Program-made: the position numbers and the translations under genes
The notes under the pieces: generated by a model
Database searches by the model: none
What the model saw: the letters and a program-made list of their open reading frames with translations, nothing else
Told to the model about the DNA's origin: nothing
Assembly: GCF_901000735.1 (NCBI RefSeq)
Contig: NC_081543.1
Coordinates: 31,704,771 to 31,768,770, forward strand
Source of the DNA: Corylus avellana
Lineage: Eukaryota; Streptophyta; Magnoliopsida; Fagales; Betulaceae
Length of the DNA stretch: 64,000 nt
Reading direction: 5' to 3'
In this document: positions 53,501 through 64,000 of the stretch, piece by piece
Layout of the letters: every line of letters begins with the position of its first letter
Numbering within the stretch: position 1 is the stretch's first letter

Positions 53501-56500
53501 TGTTGCCTTGAATTTGGTTTATTTCAGTGCGTATTGGTTGGTGGTGGTCAACACTTGGCTTAAATTATTAAATACTGTTATAAATGGCTGACAGTTTTGG
53601 ATTCCTCCACCAGTCCCAAAGTTAATTGGGATTGATTTACTCAACTTTTAGCATTTCGAGAAGTATCAAATCCTAAAAGCAAAGTCTGGACCTCAAAGCT
53701 TGAATCAAACTGGTTGAATGGTGAAGTCTGAAACAAACTAGCCATCTTTTTATCCCTTCATATTCTCACTTTAGTCTTTGTATTTTCAGTATTTATATGC
53801 TGCTTTCGGGCCTACTATAGCATATATTGTTTTTTTTTTTGTCATTAATTGGTACATGCACTCTTTATACGCGCTTTTGTGTTGGTTATCTCACGTTATT
53901 CATGGTAAAGGATGTTCGATCTTGTCCATGTCAAAGTTTTGGCTCATGCCAGAAGATTTAGTCTAGGTGTTGCCTGCATGATGAGGGGTTAAGGAAAAAT
54001 CTGTGCTAGGTCTGTAGTTCTGCTGCATCTACCATATAAATGAATATGGAGGGGCTGTAAAGTACAATATAGGGAACTATAAATGTGTCTGGTGACAATA
54101 GTAACCATTGCCATTGCTTTGGTTTGGCTCAAAAAAGTCTAACGTAGTGAAAGTCTACGCTGGATTTAGTCCTCTAAAGGGGGGTGTGGAGAGGTTCTGA
54201 TGTGTTTTATGAGCATGTTAGGTTTGATGTTGGGGATGGTCAGTGAATTCACTTTTGGCCTGATGTTTGGTATTTTGATATTCCCTTGGAGACTATGGGC
54301 TCCAAAATAATGGATTAAGCTCTATATGAATTTCAGTTCAGCTCAATTTATCCTGTAATTTACTGGGAGCTCATGTAGTAGCCCATGCCAGATAAATCAT
54401 ATTCTGGGCAGTTCAGAGATGAAAGATGATCTGTTGTGTTCAATGTGGTGTAAATGGTGCAGGAGGTAAAGTCATCCTTTTGAGCGTGTTAACCATCCCT
54501 TGGAGTGTTTTGCTCCATTTTTAGTAACTTGACAAGTTTTGAGGCCCAAAAACAAAGTCTGAACATCGAAACTTAACTTAGAGAGGTTGAATGGTGATGT
54601 TCCGAGACAAACTAGCCATTTTTTTGTCTCTTCACTTTTATTTTTTATTTTATTTTTTCGTAAGTTACACACGCACCCGGTGAGTCTTGAATCCATGACC
54701 TCGCCCTCTACCTTGTTACAAAAGGAGGAAGTACCATTTGAACTAAAGCTTATTGGTGCTTTGTCTCACCGTGTTCTCACTTTGCTTTTGGTTTTGTCGT
54801 AATTTAGTATAAAGAATCTATCTTTGATGATACTCTGGCCTACTATTGCATACAATGTTTTTGACATTATTCAGTACATGCACTTTTCTTTAAAAAAAAA
54901 AAAAAAAAAAAAGTAATCAAAATATCATTAAAAGTACAGGGTGCCCTCAAGTACACAATAAGTATATAAGAGAAGCCACCTAGTTAGTAAGAGTAAAAAG
55001 AACAAGAAAATCATGATAACTAATCACCAATAGAGAAACAAAAGCAGCTATTCAAAGATACAGTGTGTTGAAAAGTAAATATTTAATCTCCTCCAAAGTC
55101 CTCTTACGGTCCTAAAAAATTTTATTATTCTTTTCCCTCTATAAACACCACAAAAGGCACGAAGGCACTATTTTTCACATAGTAGCACTCCGAGTGTTGC
55201 TGGTGGTCCACCAACAAACATACAAGTTGACTATTCGTCTAGGCATAACCCAAGACAGCCCAAATCAACTGAAGAAAACATTCTAAATGGCACAAGCAAC
55301 CTCACAATGAAGAAGAAGATTCACAGACTCATTCCTTTTCGACGTGCACTCCTTTTATTGTTTTGAGTTGGTTATTTCACGTTATTCATGGTTAATGATG
55401 TTCAAATTTTGAGTATTTCATGGTTTTGGTTTATACTGGAAGATTTAATCTAGGTATTGCATGCATCATGGGTGGTGAAGTGAGGAACAATCTGAGCTGG
55501 TCCTTAATTTTGCTACATCTAGTATGTGAATGAATATAAAGAGACTATAATTCACAATAAAGAGTACTATAAATGTGTATGATAACAATAGTAGTCATTC
55601 TCATTGCTCTGGTTTGAGGTGAAAAAGCCTAACATAGTGAAGGTTCTCACATGGGGTTTAGTCTTTGAAAGGGAGTGAAGAGAGGTTCGGATATGTTTTA
55701 TCTGTATGCTAGATTTGATGTTAGGGATGGTCAGAGAATTCACTTTAGCATGATATTTGGTCTTTAGAGATTCCTTAGAACTGTTCCTCTGGGTTTCTTT
55801 AAAGTACTGCAGATTGGAAGACATCAATGGCTAGCTGCAGAAAAAGTTATGGTGAAATATTTTCTTGGAACACATGATTTGTTAAAGTGCAAGATTGGGA
55901 GTTGGAATGGGTGGATACCTCTTTTTAACCTTCTGTATTCAGAAAATCCATGAAGAGTTGGAGAGGATTCTTTTATTTGGAGTTTTTCTAGGAATGAGAA
56001 ATTTGAGGTCAATCTTTGTTAGGTACTGAGACTAGGGTTGTCAATTGAACTAATCTAGCCAAACCCCACTTTTTTGGCTAAACAATTAATGGATTGAGCT
56101 CCATATGAGTTTGAGTTTGGCTGAGTTCAGACATGAAAGCTGTTCCAATGTGTTTGATGTGGTGTAAATGGTGTGGGAGGTAAAAGTCATACTTTTGAGT
56201 GTGTTCACCACACACAGCCTGGAGTTTCTTTTCTTGAGATCATTTTTAGGTGTTGCAAATACCTTGAACTTTAGAGTTCATTTTCTGTTTCTTCGTGGTT
56301 CGCTATTTGCCCGTGTACTTCCTTCGACTAGGGCTTTCACATGTTTTTACTGATAAAATTTTCTATGCTTTCCTGTTAAGAAAATCAACGTGGTATTGTT
56401 GTCAATATCCACACTGAAGATATTGCGAACAAATGTTTTTATTTCACAGGTGGATATACCATCACTACCTTGCTATGCTTATGGCCCTCGTTAGTCTGAC

Positions 56501-59500
56501 ATGGGAGATTAAAGGACAACCAAATTGTGCCCAAAAGCAGGTTATTTTTGTTTGCTTATTTGTTAACCATAACATTTGTTCTGTATGTAACTTCTAGTTA
56601 AATTTTGTGCAGAGAGGGGTTCAACTTTTCCTACAATGGGCAATGATGCAAGGAGTTGCAATGCTTTTACAAAATAGATATCAACGCCAGAGACTCTATA
56701 CTCGTATTGCATTGGGAAAGGTGCCAATCCAAATTGTCTCTGCAGCTAAAAATTTTCCGTTTTCTGTCTTGCCATGTTTTATCTCAATTGTAGATCATAT
56801 TGCACATTTTGACCCCTAATCTTCAACCCCCCGTCTCTCCTTTGTCCTTTGATCTTCCATGTTATTGCAATTACAGATCTCCATGTTTGTGAACATATGG
56901 TTCCCCGCTTTATTTTACTATTATTTTCAGGCTAAGAGGATGGATGTTGTCTGGGGAGAAACAGCCGGCGTGGATGGCCAACTATGGCTATTGTGTCCCA
57001 TACTTTTCATTTTGCAGGTGATTTACACAAATTCTTTGTTGTTAATTTTCAAAAATTTACTGAAGCATTTTAGTAACATTATTCATTTAAAGATGAATAT
57101 AACCTATTACATAAGACTTAATTAATAAAATAAGTACAATCCCTAGTGGATTGCAGTTCCTTGTCTTCCATTGAGCTAGTAGTACTGTGAAATCACGTAA
57201 CATCCTAGGGAACTCTTATTTATATATTTATTATTTTTTTTTTCTAAGCAAATACAAAGGAAACATAACAAAGAGACAACAAAGAATGTTACTAAGGATA
57301 AAATTTCTGGCTGAATAGACTCTTGGCTGTCTAAACACCTCTCATTTTATTTTTCAAATCTATTGGTCCCAAATTTTTATTGTTCCCAATAGGGTGATTA
57401 AATCCATTTAGAAGAAATTCAACAGATTCCTTTGGAATGGCAATGACTCAAGTTTTGCCAAGGCCAAATTTGCTTGGGATCATTTATGTGTTCCTAAGAG
57501 GGAGGGTGGTTTGGGGTTAAAAAAGTCAGAGGATTGGAATAAGGATGCCATCCTTAACCATATTTAGAATATTTTTGCTAAATCAGGTTCTTTGTGGGTA
57601 GCTTGGGTTATAACGAATTTAATCAAAGGTAAAAGCTTAATTAAAATCCATGCTACTTAGAGTCGAAGAAAAATCCTTAAACTTATGGAGATTACTAAAA
57701 AAATTAGTGAGAAACATCCAATGCCACTTTTAATGATATGAGTATTGGTAAATATTCAAAGCAAACTTCCTTTTATTAGTATTGGTGGAAGGGATACTCC
57801 TATTTGGTTGGCTTCTAAGTCTAGTTCTTACTCAAGTAGAGATACATGGGAAGAAATTAGAGTGAAACATCCAATAGTGGAGTGGTGGAACCTGATTTGG
57901 TATTTTTTTGGCTATTCCAAAGCATTATTTTATTTTGTGATTGGCAGTGAAGAATAGCATAACTACTGGAGACAGAATTTTGAAGTGGGGAGGCCAAGGG
58001 GATTTTAAATGTCTTTTTTGTAGAAACTGCATTGAATGTAGGGAACATCTCTTTTTTGGTTGTGATTTCTGTAAAAGGGTTTGGAGGGCTGTTATTCATA
58101 GATGCTTCTGTTTGAGTGTTCTTGATGTTTGGGAAGATATTCTGGATAAGGGCATTAAAGATTGGCAGGGAAATTAGTGCAAAGGATTTGTTGGAGGTTA
58201 GATCCAGGATTTTGTGGAAAGGAAGGTTCAAAAATAATGATTTGAACAAGGCTCTTTGTGCAAGGTGGAATATTCCTCTCTCTGTTCTGGTCTAGCCTGG
58301 TAGCCCTTGTGATGGCTTGCTGTTTTGGTATCTGGTTTGAAGATTTGCTGTCTCTGTTTACTCTGAGCGAACCAGGTCTTTGAGCAGTATTCCTGGTGCA
58401 GTGTGTTTTGATATTGAGTGGTTGCTGGCTCAATGCTATTGTGGCTGCGTCTGATGCTGCAGTGGCTAAGTTGAGGAGCTGCCATAGCAGAGTTGCTGTC
58501 TGTGTGGCCACTTGGTTGCTTGCTTGTTGCTGGTTCTGCTTAGTGATTTTTAGAAGGGGTTGATGGTTGCTGATGCTGCACTTCAGATAAATGTTTGTTT
58601 GCCTGATTTTGTTTGTTGTTGGCTTTCCTTTGTGAGTTGGATAGGTGTGATGTTTGTTGTTTAGCCAGAGGGAGTAAATTGTATAGATAATTGCTCCTTT
58701 GTTGCTTTACTTCGAGTGGCTTTTTTTTGTGTGGCTTGTTTGCTAGTGTTGTAGCCTGATTGAGGAGTTCTAGCATGATTAAATCTAAAACTTGATTAAG
58801 TTTAATTAAGCTTTGTTGGGTAAATGGTTATGGCGGTATGCTATGGAGAGGGAGGCGTTATGGCGTTTGTGGTGGAAGCAAAATATGATAGTTTGAGTGG
58901 TGGTTGGTGTTTTAAGGAGGTAGCAAGGCCTTTTGGTGCTGGAGTGTGGAAACATGTTAGAAGGCGGTGGGGAGTTTTCTCAAAATATATTAGATATGAA
59001 GTGGGCTATGGATCTAAGATTCGGTTCTAGCATGATATTTGGTGTGGGGATCAGCCATTGAAGGAAGCTTTTCAGGAGTTATTTAGTATTGCTCGTAAGG
59101 AGGCGTACATTGTGGACATGCAATTTTCCATTATTCAGTGGAATGTGTTTTTGTTAGATCTATACAAGATTGGGAGGTAGATTTGGTGCTTACATTTTTT
59201 GGTGCATTATTTTCCCTCAGATGGAGAAGAGGTAGCGGATTGTATTTGGTGGATTCCTTCAAAGAGGAAGAGGTTTGAAGTGAGATCGTTTTTTCATGAG
59301 TTATCTACTGCGGATGGTTTTTCTTTTCCTTAGAGGAATATTTGGAAAGTTAAAGCCCCTTTGAGAGTGAGATTTTTTTGGTGTGTGGATAACAGCTCAT
59401 GGTAAAATTTTAACATTGGATAATTTGGAAAAGGCAAGAGTAATAGTGGTGGAATAGTGTTGCACATGTAGGAGGAGTGGAAATCTATTGATAATTTTTT

Positions 59501-62112
59501 ACTCCATTGCTAAGTGGCAAGAGAATTATGGAGTGCAACTCTTCGAATTCCAATGGGTTATGTCTGCAAGGGTGATACGGTTAGATTGTTGGCAAGGTTA
59601 GGTAGGTAGTCGTTCAGTTCTAGATGTGTGGAGGATAGCCCCGTTGTGCTTAATGGGGAGCATATGGAGAGAAAGAATGCAAGATGTTTTGAAGATTGTG
59701 AGAAGACGAAGGAAGAGCTCAAGAACATCCTGGTCAAATTGCGTCTTAGTTGGATAGTGGAGTAAAATATTTCTCAATCTTCTAACTTTTCAGAATATGT
59801 GAATATTTTTTGTTCGTCTTTTAGCATGTAAGGGGGACTCTCTTCATATACATCATGTGTAATAAGGTTGTGCCCTTCTGCATTTATCAATGAAATGAAT
59901 TATTTATCAAAAAAAGGTTCTAGCATGATTGTTGGAGTGTGTAATATTCTTTGTTTGGTTGTTAATAAAATTCATTAAAAAAAAAAAAAGGTGTTACTAA
60001 GGGGAGGTTTAAGGTCAAGGGGGAGGAGTAATGGGGTCAAGGGGTTTAAGCTCATTGATCGGGGGAGGGGAGGGATAAAGTGAGAATACCTCAAGTGATA
60101 AGGTTGGAAACGTTCCATCTCTTCAAATTTTGTGCAACAAAGTTGGTTCTACGATGGATCTTACGAATAGACCTGGATGGGGTTTTGCCTTTAATAATAG
60201 GCTCAATTTGCCAATCTTGGGTGTTTCTAGTATAGGATTGCAATGCATAGGTACCAATCAATGAATCTCCTTCCACCATATTTCTATCGAAGCCTAGTTG
60301 AGATGATTTTTTGATGGCTAGAAGGGCGGCTTTCACTTCTCCTTTTCTAGGATCCTCGTTTGGGGTTTTATCTGTCCACACATGTAATATTGGGGGACTC
60401 GTAGTTTGCTGGAATATTCAAGTTAATCATTCCTACAAATAAAACTGTTTTTTTCAGGCTTTATGTGATTTTTTTTTTTTTTTGTTACTAAGTGGTAATA
60501 TGATATATTGCATGACCTATACACAGCTACTGTGAAAAGGTTTGTTTTGGGAACCTAAAAGTCATGTCAGCTGAAGGTAGGCTTACAGATTATTATTTTT
60601 TTCTTTCAAGTGTGTGTTGGGTTTTTTGATGCAGCATGGCGTAGTAGGAAACTGAATCTGCAAGCACCATAGCTTTCAACTCCCACAAATCCAAGAAAAA
60701 TCAAGAAATTGCAAAAAAACTGAAAAAAAAATACTCATTGGGTGTTTCTTATTGAGAAAACTGATAAAATATAAAGTATGGGCGTCCAAACCGTCCATAT
60801 TGAGCTTAAATAAAAGTAGGGTCGCAACCATGAAAATAAAATTACAAAACTACCCTGCCCCAAGTTCGGTCGGACCAACATTAAGTTTGATCAAATGAGG
60901 CAAACCATCACATTCTCGATCGAAATATAAACTGAATTCCTCAAAAATTTGTACTAGTGGACCTCATCACTTTGTTTGAACGAGCTACGATCAAACTATC
61001 GACTGAAGCTCTCAACACGTAGTGCTGAGCAACATCCCATGGTTTCACTCAAACGAGCTATGATTGATCTATAGACTGAAGCTCTGGAATTAGTACTAAG
61101 CAACATCCATGATAGGAAAGGAACCTAAGTTATGATACCAACTGATGCAATGTGGCATAGTGAGAAGTTAAATCTTTAAGCACTATATAACTCACAATTC
61201 TTCCACAAATCCAAGAAATATCAAGGAATTGCAGGAAACTGAAGAAAAATCACTCCCCGAGTGTTCCTTATTGAGAAAACTGATAAATATAAAGTTTGGG
61301 CGGCCAAGCAGTCCATATTGAGCTTAAGTGGAAGTAGGGTCGCATGCCTAAAACTAAAATTACAAAACTATTCTGCTACAAGTTTGGCCAAATGAACATC
61401 AAGTTTGATCGAACAAGACAACATCGTATTCTCAATCAAACGAAATTTGATTGAAATATCGACTGAAGCTCTCAGGATTTGTATTAGTGGACTTCATCAC
61501 TTCAGTCGAATGAGCTATGATCGAACTATCAACCGAAGATGTCCGGATTTAGTATTGAAGAGCATTCCATGGTTTTGTTTGAAAGAGATTTACATATCAG
61601 TCGAGCGAAACTCTTTACCTCAAATTTCTTCACTAAGTTATTTGTTACTTGATCTACATCATTTTCTCGATTTGCATAAAAATCAATGATCTTTTCATCT
61701 TTATAATATATAGTTTGTTGAAGTTAGTACAGAGACATGAATTTAGTCATGGGTTTTCCGTTTGTGTGTTTCTGAACTTTATCTAGGGTTTTGAGGCATA
61801 CGTCGGACTACTGTTGCTCAAGACTGCATTGGTTGGGGTTGTTTCTGAATGGCAGGTAATTTTTGTGGAAAAACTTCCTGTGCTCATCAGTTTAACCAAA
61901 TGAAATAGTATTGGACATGAGAAATTACATTATTACTTATGCTGAAGCAATGTTTACTGACAGAAAGCTGTTATTGGCAGGTGTTTTTTTGTGGGATCGT
62001 TCTAGTTATAATGGCTGTTGGGAACTTTTCAAATACAGTGGAGACACTCCTGGTCAAGTCAAGATTTAAGGCAAAGATGAAAAGAAGTAAGAGCAAGCAG
62101 GACCTGCAATAG
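50541..62112 (+). CDS. TMEM120: TMEM120-like multi-pass membrane protein, complete, 10 exons
   Basis: Plant member of the TMEM120 (TMPIT-like) family, found in the ER or nuclear envelope of animals. Its role in plants is unknown. Exons: 50541-50786, 50916-50994, 51127-51221, 51564-51668, 51747-51826, 56450-56540, 56613-56720, 56931-57017, 61787-61855, 61981-62112. Phases join into 363 aa with stop TAG, the normal family length. The N-terminal about 100 residues are a coiled coil (EEQVGRVVEQAKELQD, RHRALSLDSSIRRLRSLLNS). The family core follows (GPINVRASRKDVQLKVKEEY), then about six membrane segments with PWWIYHHY, LTWEIKGQPNCAQKQRGVQL, QNRYQRQRLYTRIALGK and DVVWGETAGVDGQLW, and a basic tail (KSRFKAKMKRSKSK). 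Intron 1 has a GC donor. Introns 5 (4.6 kb) and 8 (4.8 kb) are swollen by repeats. Confidence 0.93.
52597..52619. repeat. (TA)n microsatellite
   Basis: About 23 bp of pure TA repeat inside TMEM120 intron 5. Confidence 0.9.
52885..53290 (-). mobile_element. Antisense L1 3' fragment in TMEM120 intron 5
   Basis: The segment starts with the complement of an L1 3' UTR (AGTGAAAGGGTGCAACCC, compare GGGTTGCGCCCCTCTGC at 31540) and runs into decayed ORF2 C-terminal sequence on the minus strand. Frames are broken throughout. Confidence 0.6.
53630..56250. repeat. Diverged tandem duplication inside TMEM120 intron 5
   Basis: Unit A (about 53630-54530) and unit B (about 54530-56250) share a series of collinear landmarks. 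Examples are GACAAACTAGCCAT, CTACTATxGCATA, CACGTTATTCATGG, TTTAGTCTAGGT/TTTAATCTAGGT, GTGTAAATGGTG and TTTTGAGTGTGTT. Unit B is longer because an antisense L1 fragment (about 54890-55345) sits in it. The units include an L1-derived piece (GTTGGGGATGGTCAGTGAATTCACTTTTGG), so the duplicated DNA was already transposon-rich. Divergence looks substantial, so this is old. Confidence 0.75.
54890..55345 (-). mobile_element. Antisense L1 3' fragment inside unit B
   Basis: It matches the antisense L1 piece in HEATR6 intron 13 (17140-17550): CAAAATATCATTAAAAGT, AAGAACAAGAAAATCATGA and CACAATGAAGAAGAAGAT occur in the same order. It ends the shared alignment of the tandem units and resumes it on the other side. 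Confidence 0.7.
57385..59993 (+). mobile_element. L1-type LINE (outer) in TMEM120 intron 8, interrupted by another L1
   Basis: The 5' part reads as a broken ORF2 C-terminal half: FNRFLWNGNDSSFAKAKFAW, CVPKREGGLGLKK, and then an open zf-RVT piece at 57941-58177 (CLFCRNCIECREHLFFGCDF). A non-coding tail follows. After the nested insert the remaining 3' end (ATTCTTTGTTTGGTTGTTAA and AAAATTCATT) closes with a poly(A) at about 59981-59993. It belongs to a different L1 subfamily from the main element at 24265. Confidence 0.75.
58767..59930 (+). mobile_element. Nested 5'-truncated L1 with 14-bp TSD
   Basis: GTTCTAGCATGATT occurs at 58767-58780 and 59917-59930, directly bracketing an insert whose right end is the L1 3' UTR (AAGGTTGTGCCCTTCTGC) and poly(A). 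The body is a decayed ORF2 C-terminal third. It reads [16 protein letters not shown] and VWKHVRRRWGVFSKYIRYEV, then a stop in the RFW block, and later a broken zf-RVT. The first about 35 bp after the left repeat are not recognisably L1. Confidence 0.85.
60070..60400 (-). mobile_element. Antisense RNase H fragment of a LINE
   Basis: A 96-codon minus-strand frame (60381-60091) reads KGEVKAALLAIKKSSQLGFD, VEGDSLI and RKIHRRTNFVAQNLKRW. This is the plant LINE RNase H-like domain (RVT_3). The protein frame is open but isolated. The main L1 at 27869 has no such domain, so this is another LINE lineage. Confidence 0.7.
60628..61640 (-). repeat. Tandem pair of about 500-bp repeats with LTR-like features
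   Basis: Unit 1 (60628-61142) and unit 2 (61143 to about 61640) align throughout. Shared blocks include TCCACAAATCCAAGAAA, TTATTGAGAAAACTGATAAA, GTCCATATTGAGCTTAA, GTAGGGTCGCA and a set of TCGACTGAAGCTCT motifs. At the junction, on the minus strand, TTGGTATCATAACTTAGG resembles a Met-tRNA primer-binding site next to an LTR end. I infer LTR-derived sequence on the minus strand. No coding region remains. Confidence 0.6.
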
Positions 62113-64000
62113 ACCGTCCCTAATTATCAGAATTAGTCTTCTGCCCAAAGCTTTTTACAGGATCCCATTTTTGGAGTGTTATTCTGGGTCGAACGTGTTT
62201 TATAGAAGCTAAGGCAGTACAAATTGCTTCACAAATCTTCATTTTGGCTTTTGTACGTTCACCTTTATAATGTGTAGCCTTGAACTCTTGCTGAAGAGTC
62301 TGAGAATGAATGCATTTGAATTGCTGTGATTTTGTGTAGTACTACTTGATCCACCTAGTTCTGTCCCATGTACTTTTGTTTTCTTCTCTTCTCGTGAAGT
62401 TGGAATCAAGGTAAAGAGTGTTTATGTGAATCATGTAGAAAAGTATCACCATAAAAGAGACCTTTAGTTGGCGCTTCCTAATACTAAACCAGGGTTGGCT
62501 GAGATTAAGAAGAGGCCAGTTTAGCTGGTTTTTATCTAATTCTTTTTTCTTTTTTTTTTTCTTTTCAGGTTTGGCTTCTACAAGAACTTAAGGGTTTCTT
62601 TTATTTCCTGCTGGAATGATCAGTTTGAGATGTGAACCTGGTGCTTTTATTTCCCTATAGTTGATCACTTTAGGGATCTGAATAGCCATAGAAATTCAAT
62701 TAATTTCGTTCTATTGAGTATTAGCATGCATATTGGGCTCCATTTTTTTGTGGTGAAACTATCTCAATATTTTTTGGTTGCCCGTGAAGGAAAACGTTAA
62801 AACTTGAACGTCGCTGACCTATGAGTTGTAGACAGTGCCTTGTAGTTGTAGTACTAGAGGTATCCTAACTGACTGCAGACGGAGGCTGCCCATGCAGAAG
62901 AAGACAATGTCCACCTGGCTGGAAAGATACTGTCTCTATATTAGATGCATTTATAATAGTGAGTAATTGAGTCTTTTTTATTTTTCAAGTAAATACAAAT
63001 ATAGACTCAGTAATCAGTATGTGGCGATTCGTGAACCCACGACACACAGTACTGGGCTACACCTCCTTGGGACCTCATCTACAACAAAAGTGCTTCTTAT
63101 TTCTTAATTACAAAATGCACGTGCTTTGAAATTGGAATGACAAAGGATGGGGTTACAGTTACACCGTATACATAAATAATAAACTTACCTATTTAATATT
63201 TATGAGGGTGCGGTGAAGTAAATGAAAGTAGGATCAATAGGACACTATTCTGGTCCTATTCCTAATTACTTTCATGAAATGGAGAGGATCTTATGTCTTA
63301 TCAAATGACGAGCAACATAAGTATTTTGCTTCTCCTTTTTCCTCCATTGCTGATGCTGTTGAAGGGTTTTTGCTTACTTTCTTATATTTTGCTTTGTGAT
63401 CTGTCTTGTATTTATGTTTGTTCTATTTTTCTTTTTTTGAGTTTTAATCTCCCATAGCTACTCTAGTTTGAAATTTTTGTGGAGATTGTTTCATCAACCA
63501 AAGATCGTTACTTCCTTTCAACGGATCCAGATGGGAATTCAGTGTCTTTCTTTCAACAACCTCCTTTTGGTCGGTGTTGCTGTTTCAAAGCTGGTCAGCT
63601 TGCTTCAAACATCACTTTGGTGGTGCCATTTCTTGGTTTGTTGACCAAGATCCAGAGGACCGGGCTATTTTTTGGCCCATTTCCTTTTTGTTTGTATTTT
63701 CTACATTGTATTACTGTTTTTGGTTTGTTATGGAGGGAACTCAACCCCTTTTTTGGTTTTTTGATTCCTTGTACCCTACCCTTATTTGCTTTAAAAATAA
63801 TAATAATAATAAATAGGATACTTAATATTTATAGTTATTAACCAATATGAGTGTACATGTGGTTTTCCTTGAAAACAACTGTTAATTATGATTAATTAAT
63901 ACGATCCATGTAAAAGGAGACTTGTCTATATATTCACATGGCCTTCCAGTACTTTTTGCATATTTTCAAACATTTATTTATTTATTTATTTTGTTAGGAT
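62113..64000. other. 3' flank of TMEM120 and intergenic DNA
   Basis: It starts with the TMEM120 3' UTR (to roughly 62330). Beyond that I see no recognisable gene. Overlapping frames at 63479-63841 and 63574-63816 are open and sit just before a short (AAT)n tract, which could mark a retro-inserted fragment. Their translations match no family I know. Confidence 0.45.

Noticed and set aside
63479..63841. 120-codon frame near the right end
   Set aside because: It begins at GTG, overlaps another open frame, has no recognised domain and shows no splice or start context.
1..64000. CRISPR arrays, bacterial operons, tRNA or rRNA genes
   Set aside because: None seen. The sequence is a plant nuclear region, and direct repeats here are microsatellites or transposons.

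Overview
The window looks like a scaffold from a woody eudicot nuclear genome. The reasons are spliced GT-AG genes with plant-only or plant-type products, AT-rich introns, plant L1 LINEs, TRIM elements and MULE/MITE debris. The style of the L1 3' ends is compatible with a Fagales-type tree, but the species cannot be named from this alone. There are four runs of exactly 100 N (5338-5437, 8706-8805, 27331-27430, 42070-42169), which look like scaffolding gaps of unknown size.

Layout: (1) 906-1550 (-) is an intronless ATL-type RING-H2 ubiquitin ligase. (2) 3817-5304 holds the first six exons of a HEATR6-like gene, cut off at a gap. (3) 5438-8705 is a separate contig with a small LTR element, the 3' half of a CAD1-type alcohol dehydrogenase (+), and the last exon of a WAT1/EamA transporter (-). 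(4) 9959-35970 is the complete HEATR6-like gene: 27 exons, 1196 codons, every exon phase consistent. Its introns hold TRIMs, MITEs, L1 pieces and a near-intact L1 with a target-site duplication. (5) 37124-37851 is a MULE-like element with long terminal inverted repeats and a perfect 9-bp target-site duplication. (6) 40589-41919 (cut at a gap) and 44836-47523 (complete, 5 coding exons, 630 aa) are two near-identical copies of a PMT18-like Golgi methyltransferase. (7) 50541-62112 is a TMEM120-like membrane protein gene of 10 exons and 363 aa, with a GC-AG first intron and two introns enlarged by LINE insertions and a local duplication.

The dominant structural signal is three sequence duplications (HEATR6 5' end, L1 middle, PMT 5' half). 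Each one starts or stops at an N gap and its two copies differ by about 0-1% in coding parts. I read these mainly as two haplotypes of a heterozygous tree placed in series, not as real gene duplications. The two haplotypes also appear to differ by transposon presence at 9033/2930 and by a 243-bp segment upstream of the PMT gene.

The genes do not form a pathway. They are ordinary plant housekeeping and cell-wall genes that happen to be adjacent. I found no convincing unknown biological system. The most unusual items are the mobile elements: a chimaeric nested TRIM, an internally deleted L1 with its own target-site duplication, and an L1 nested in another L1.
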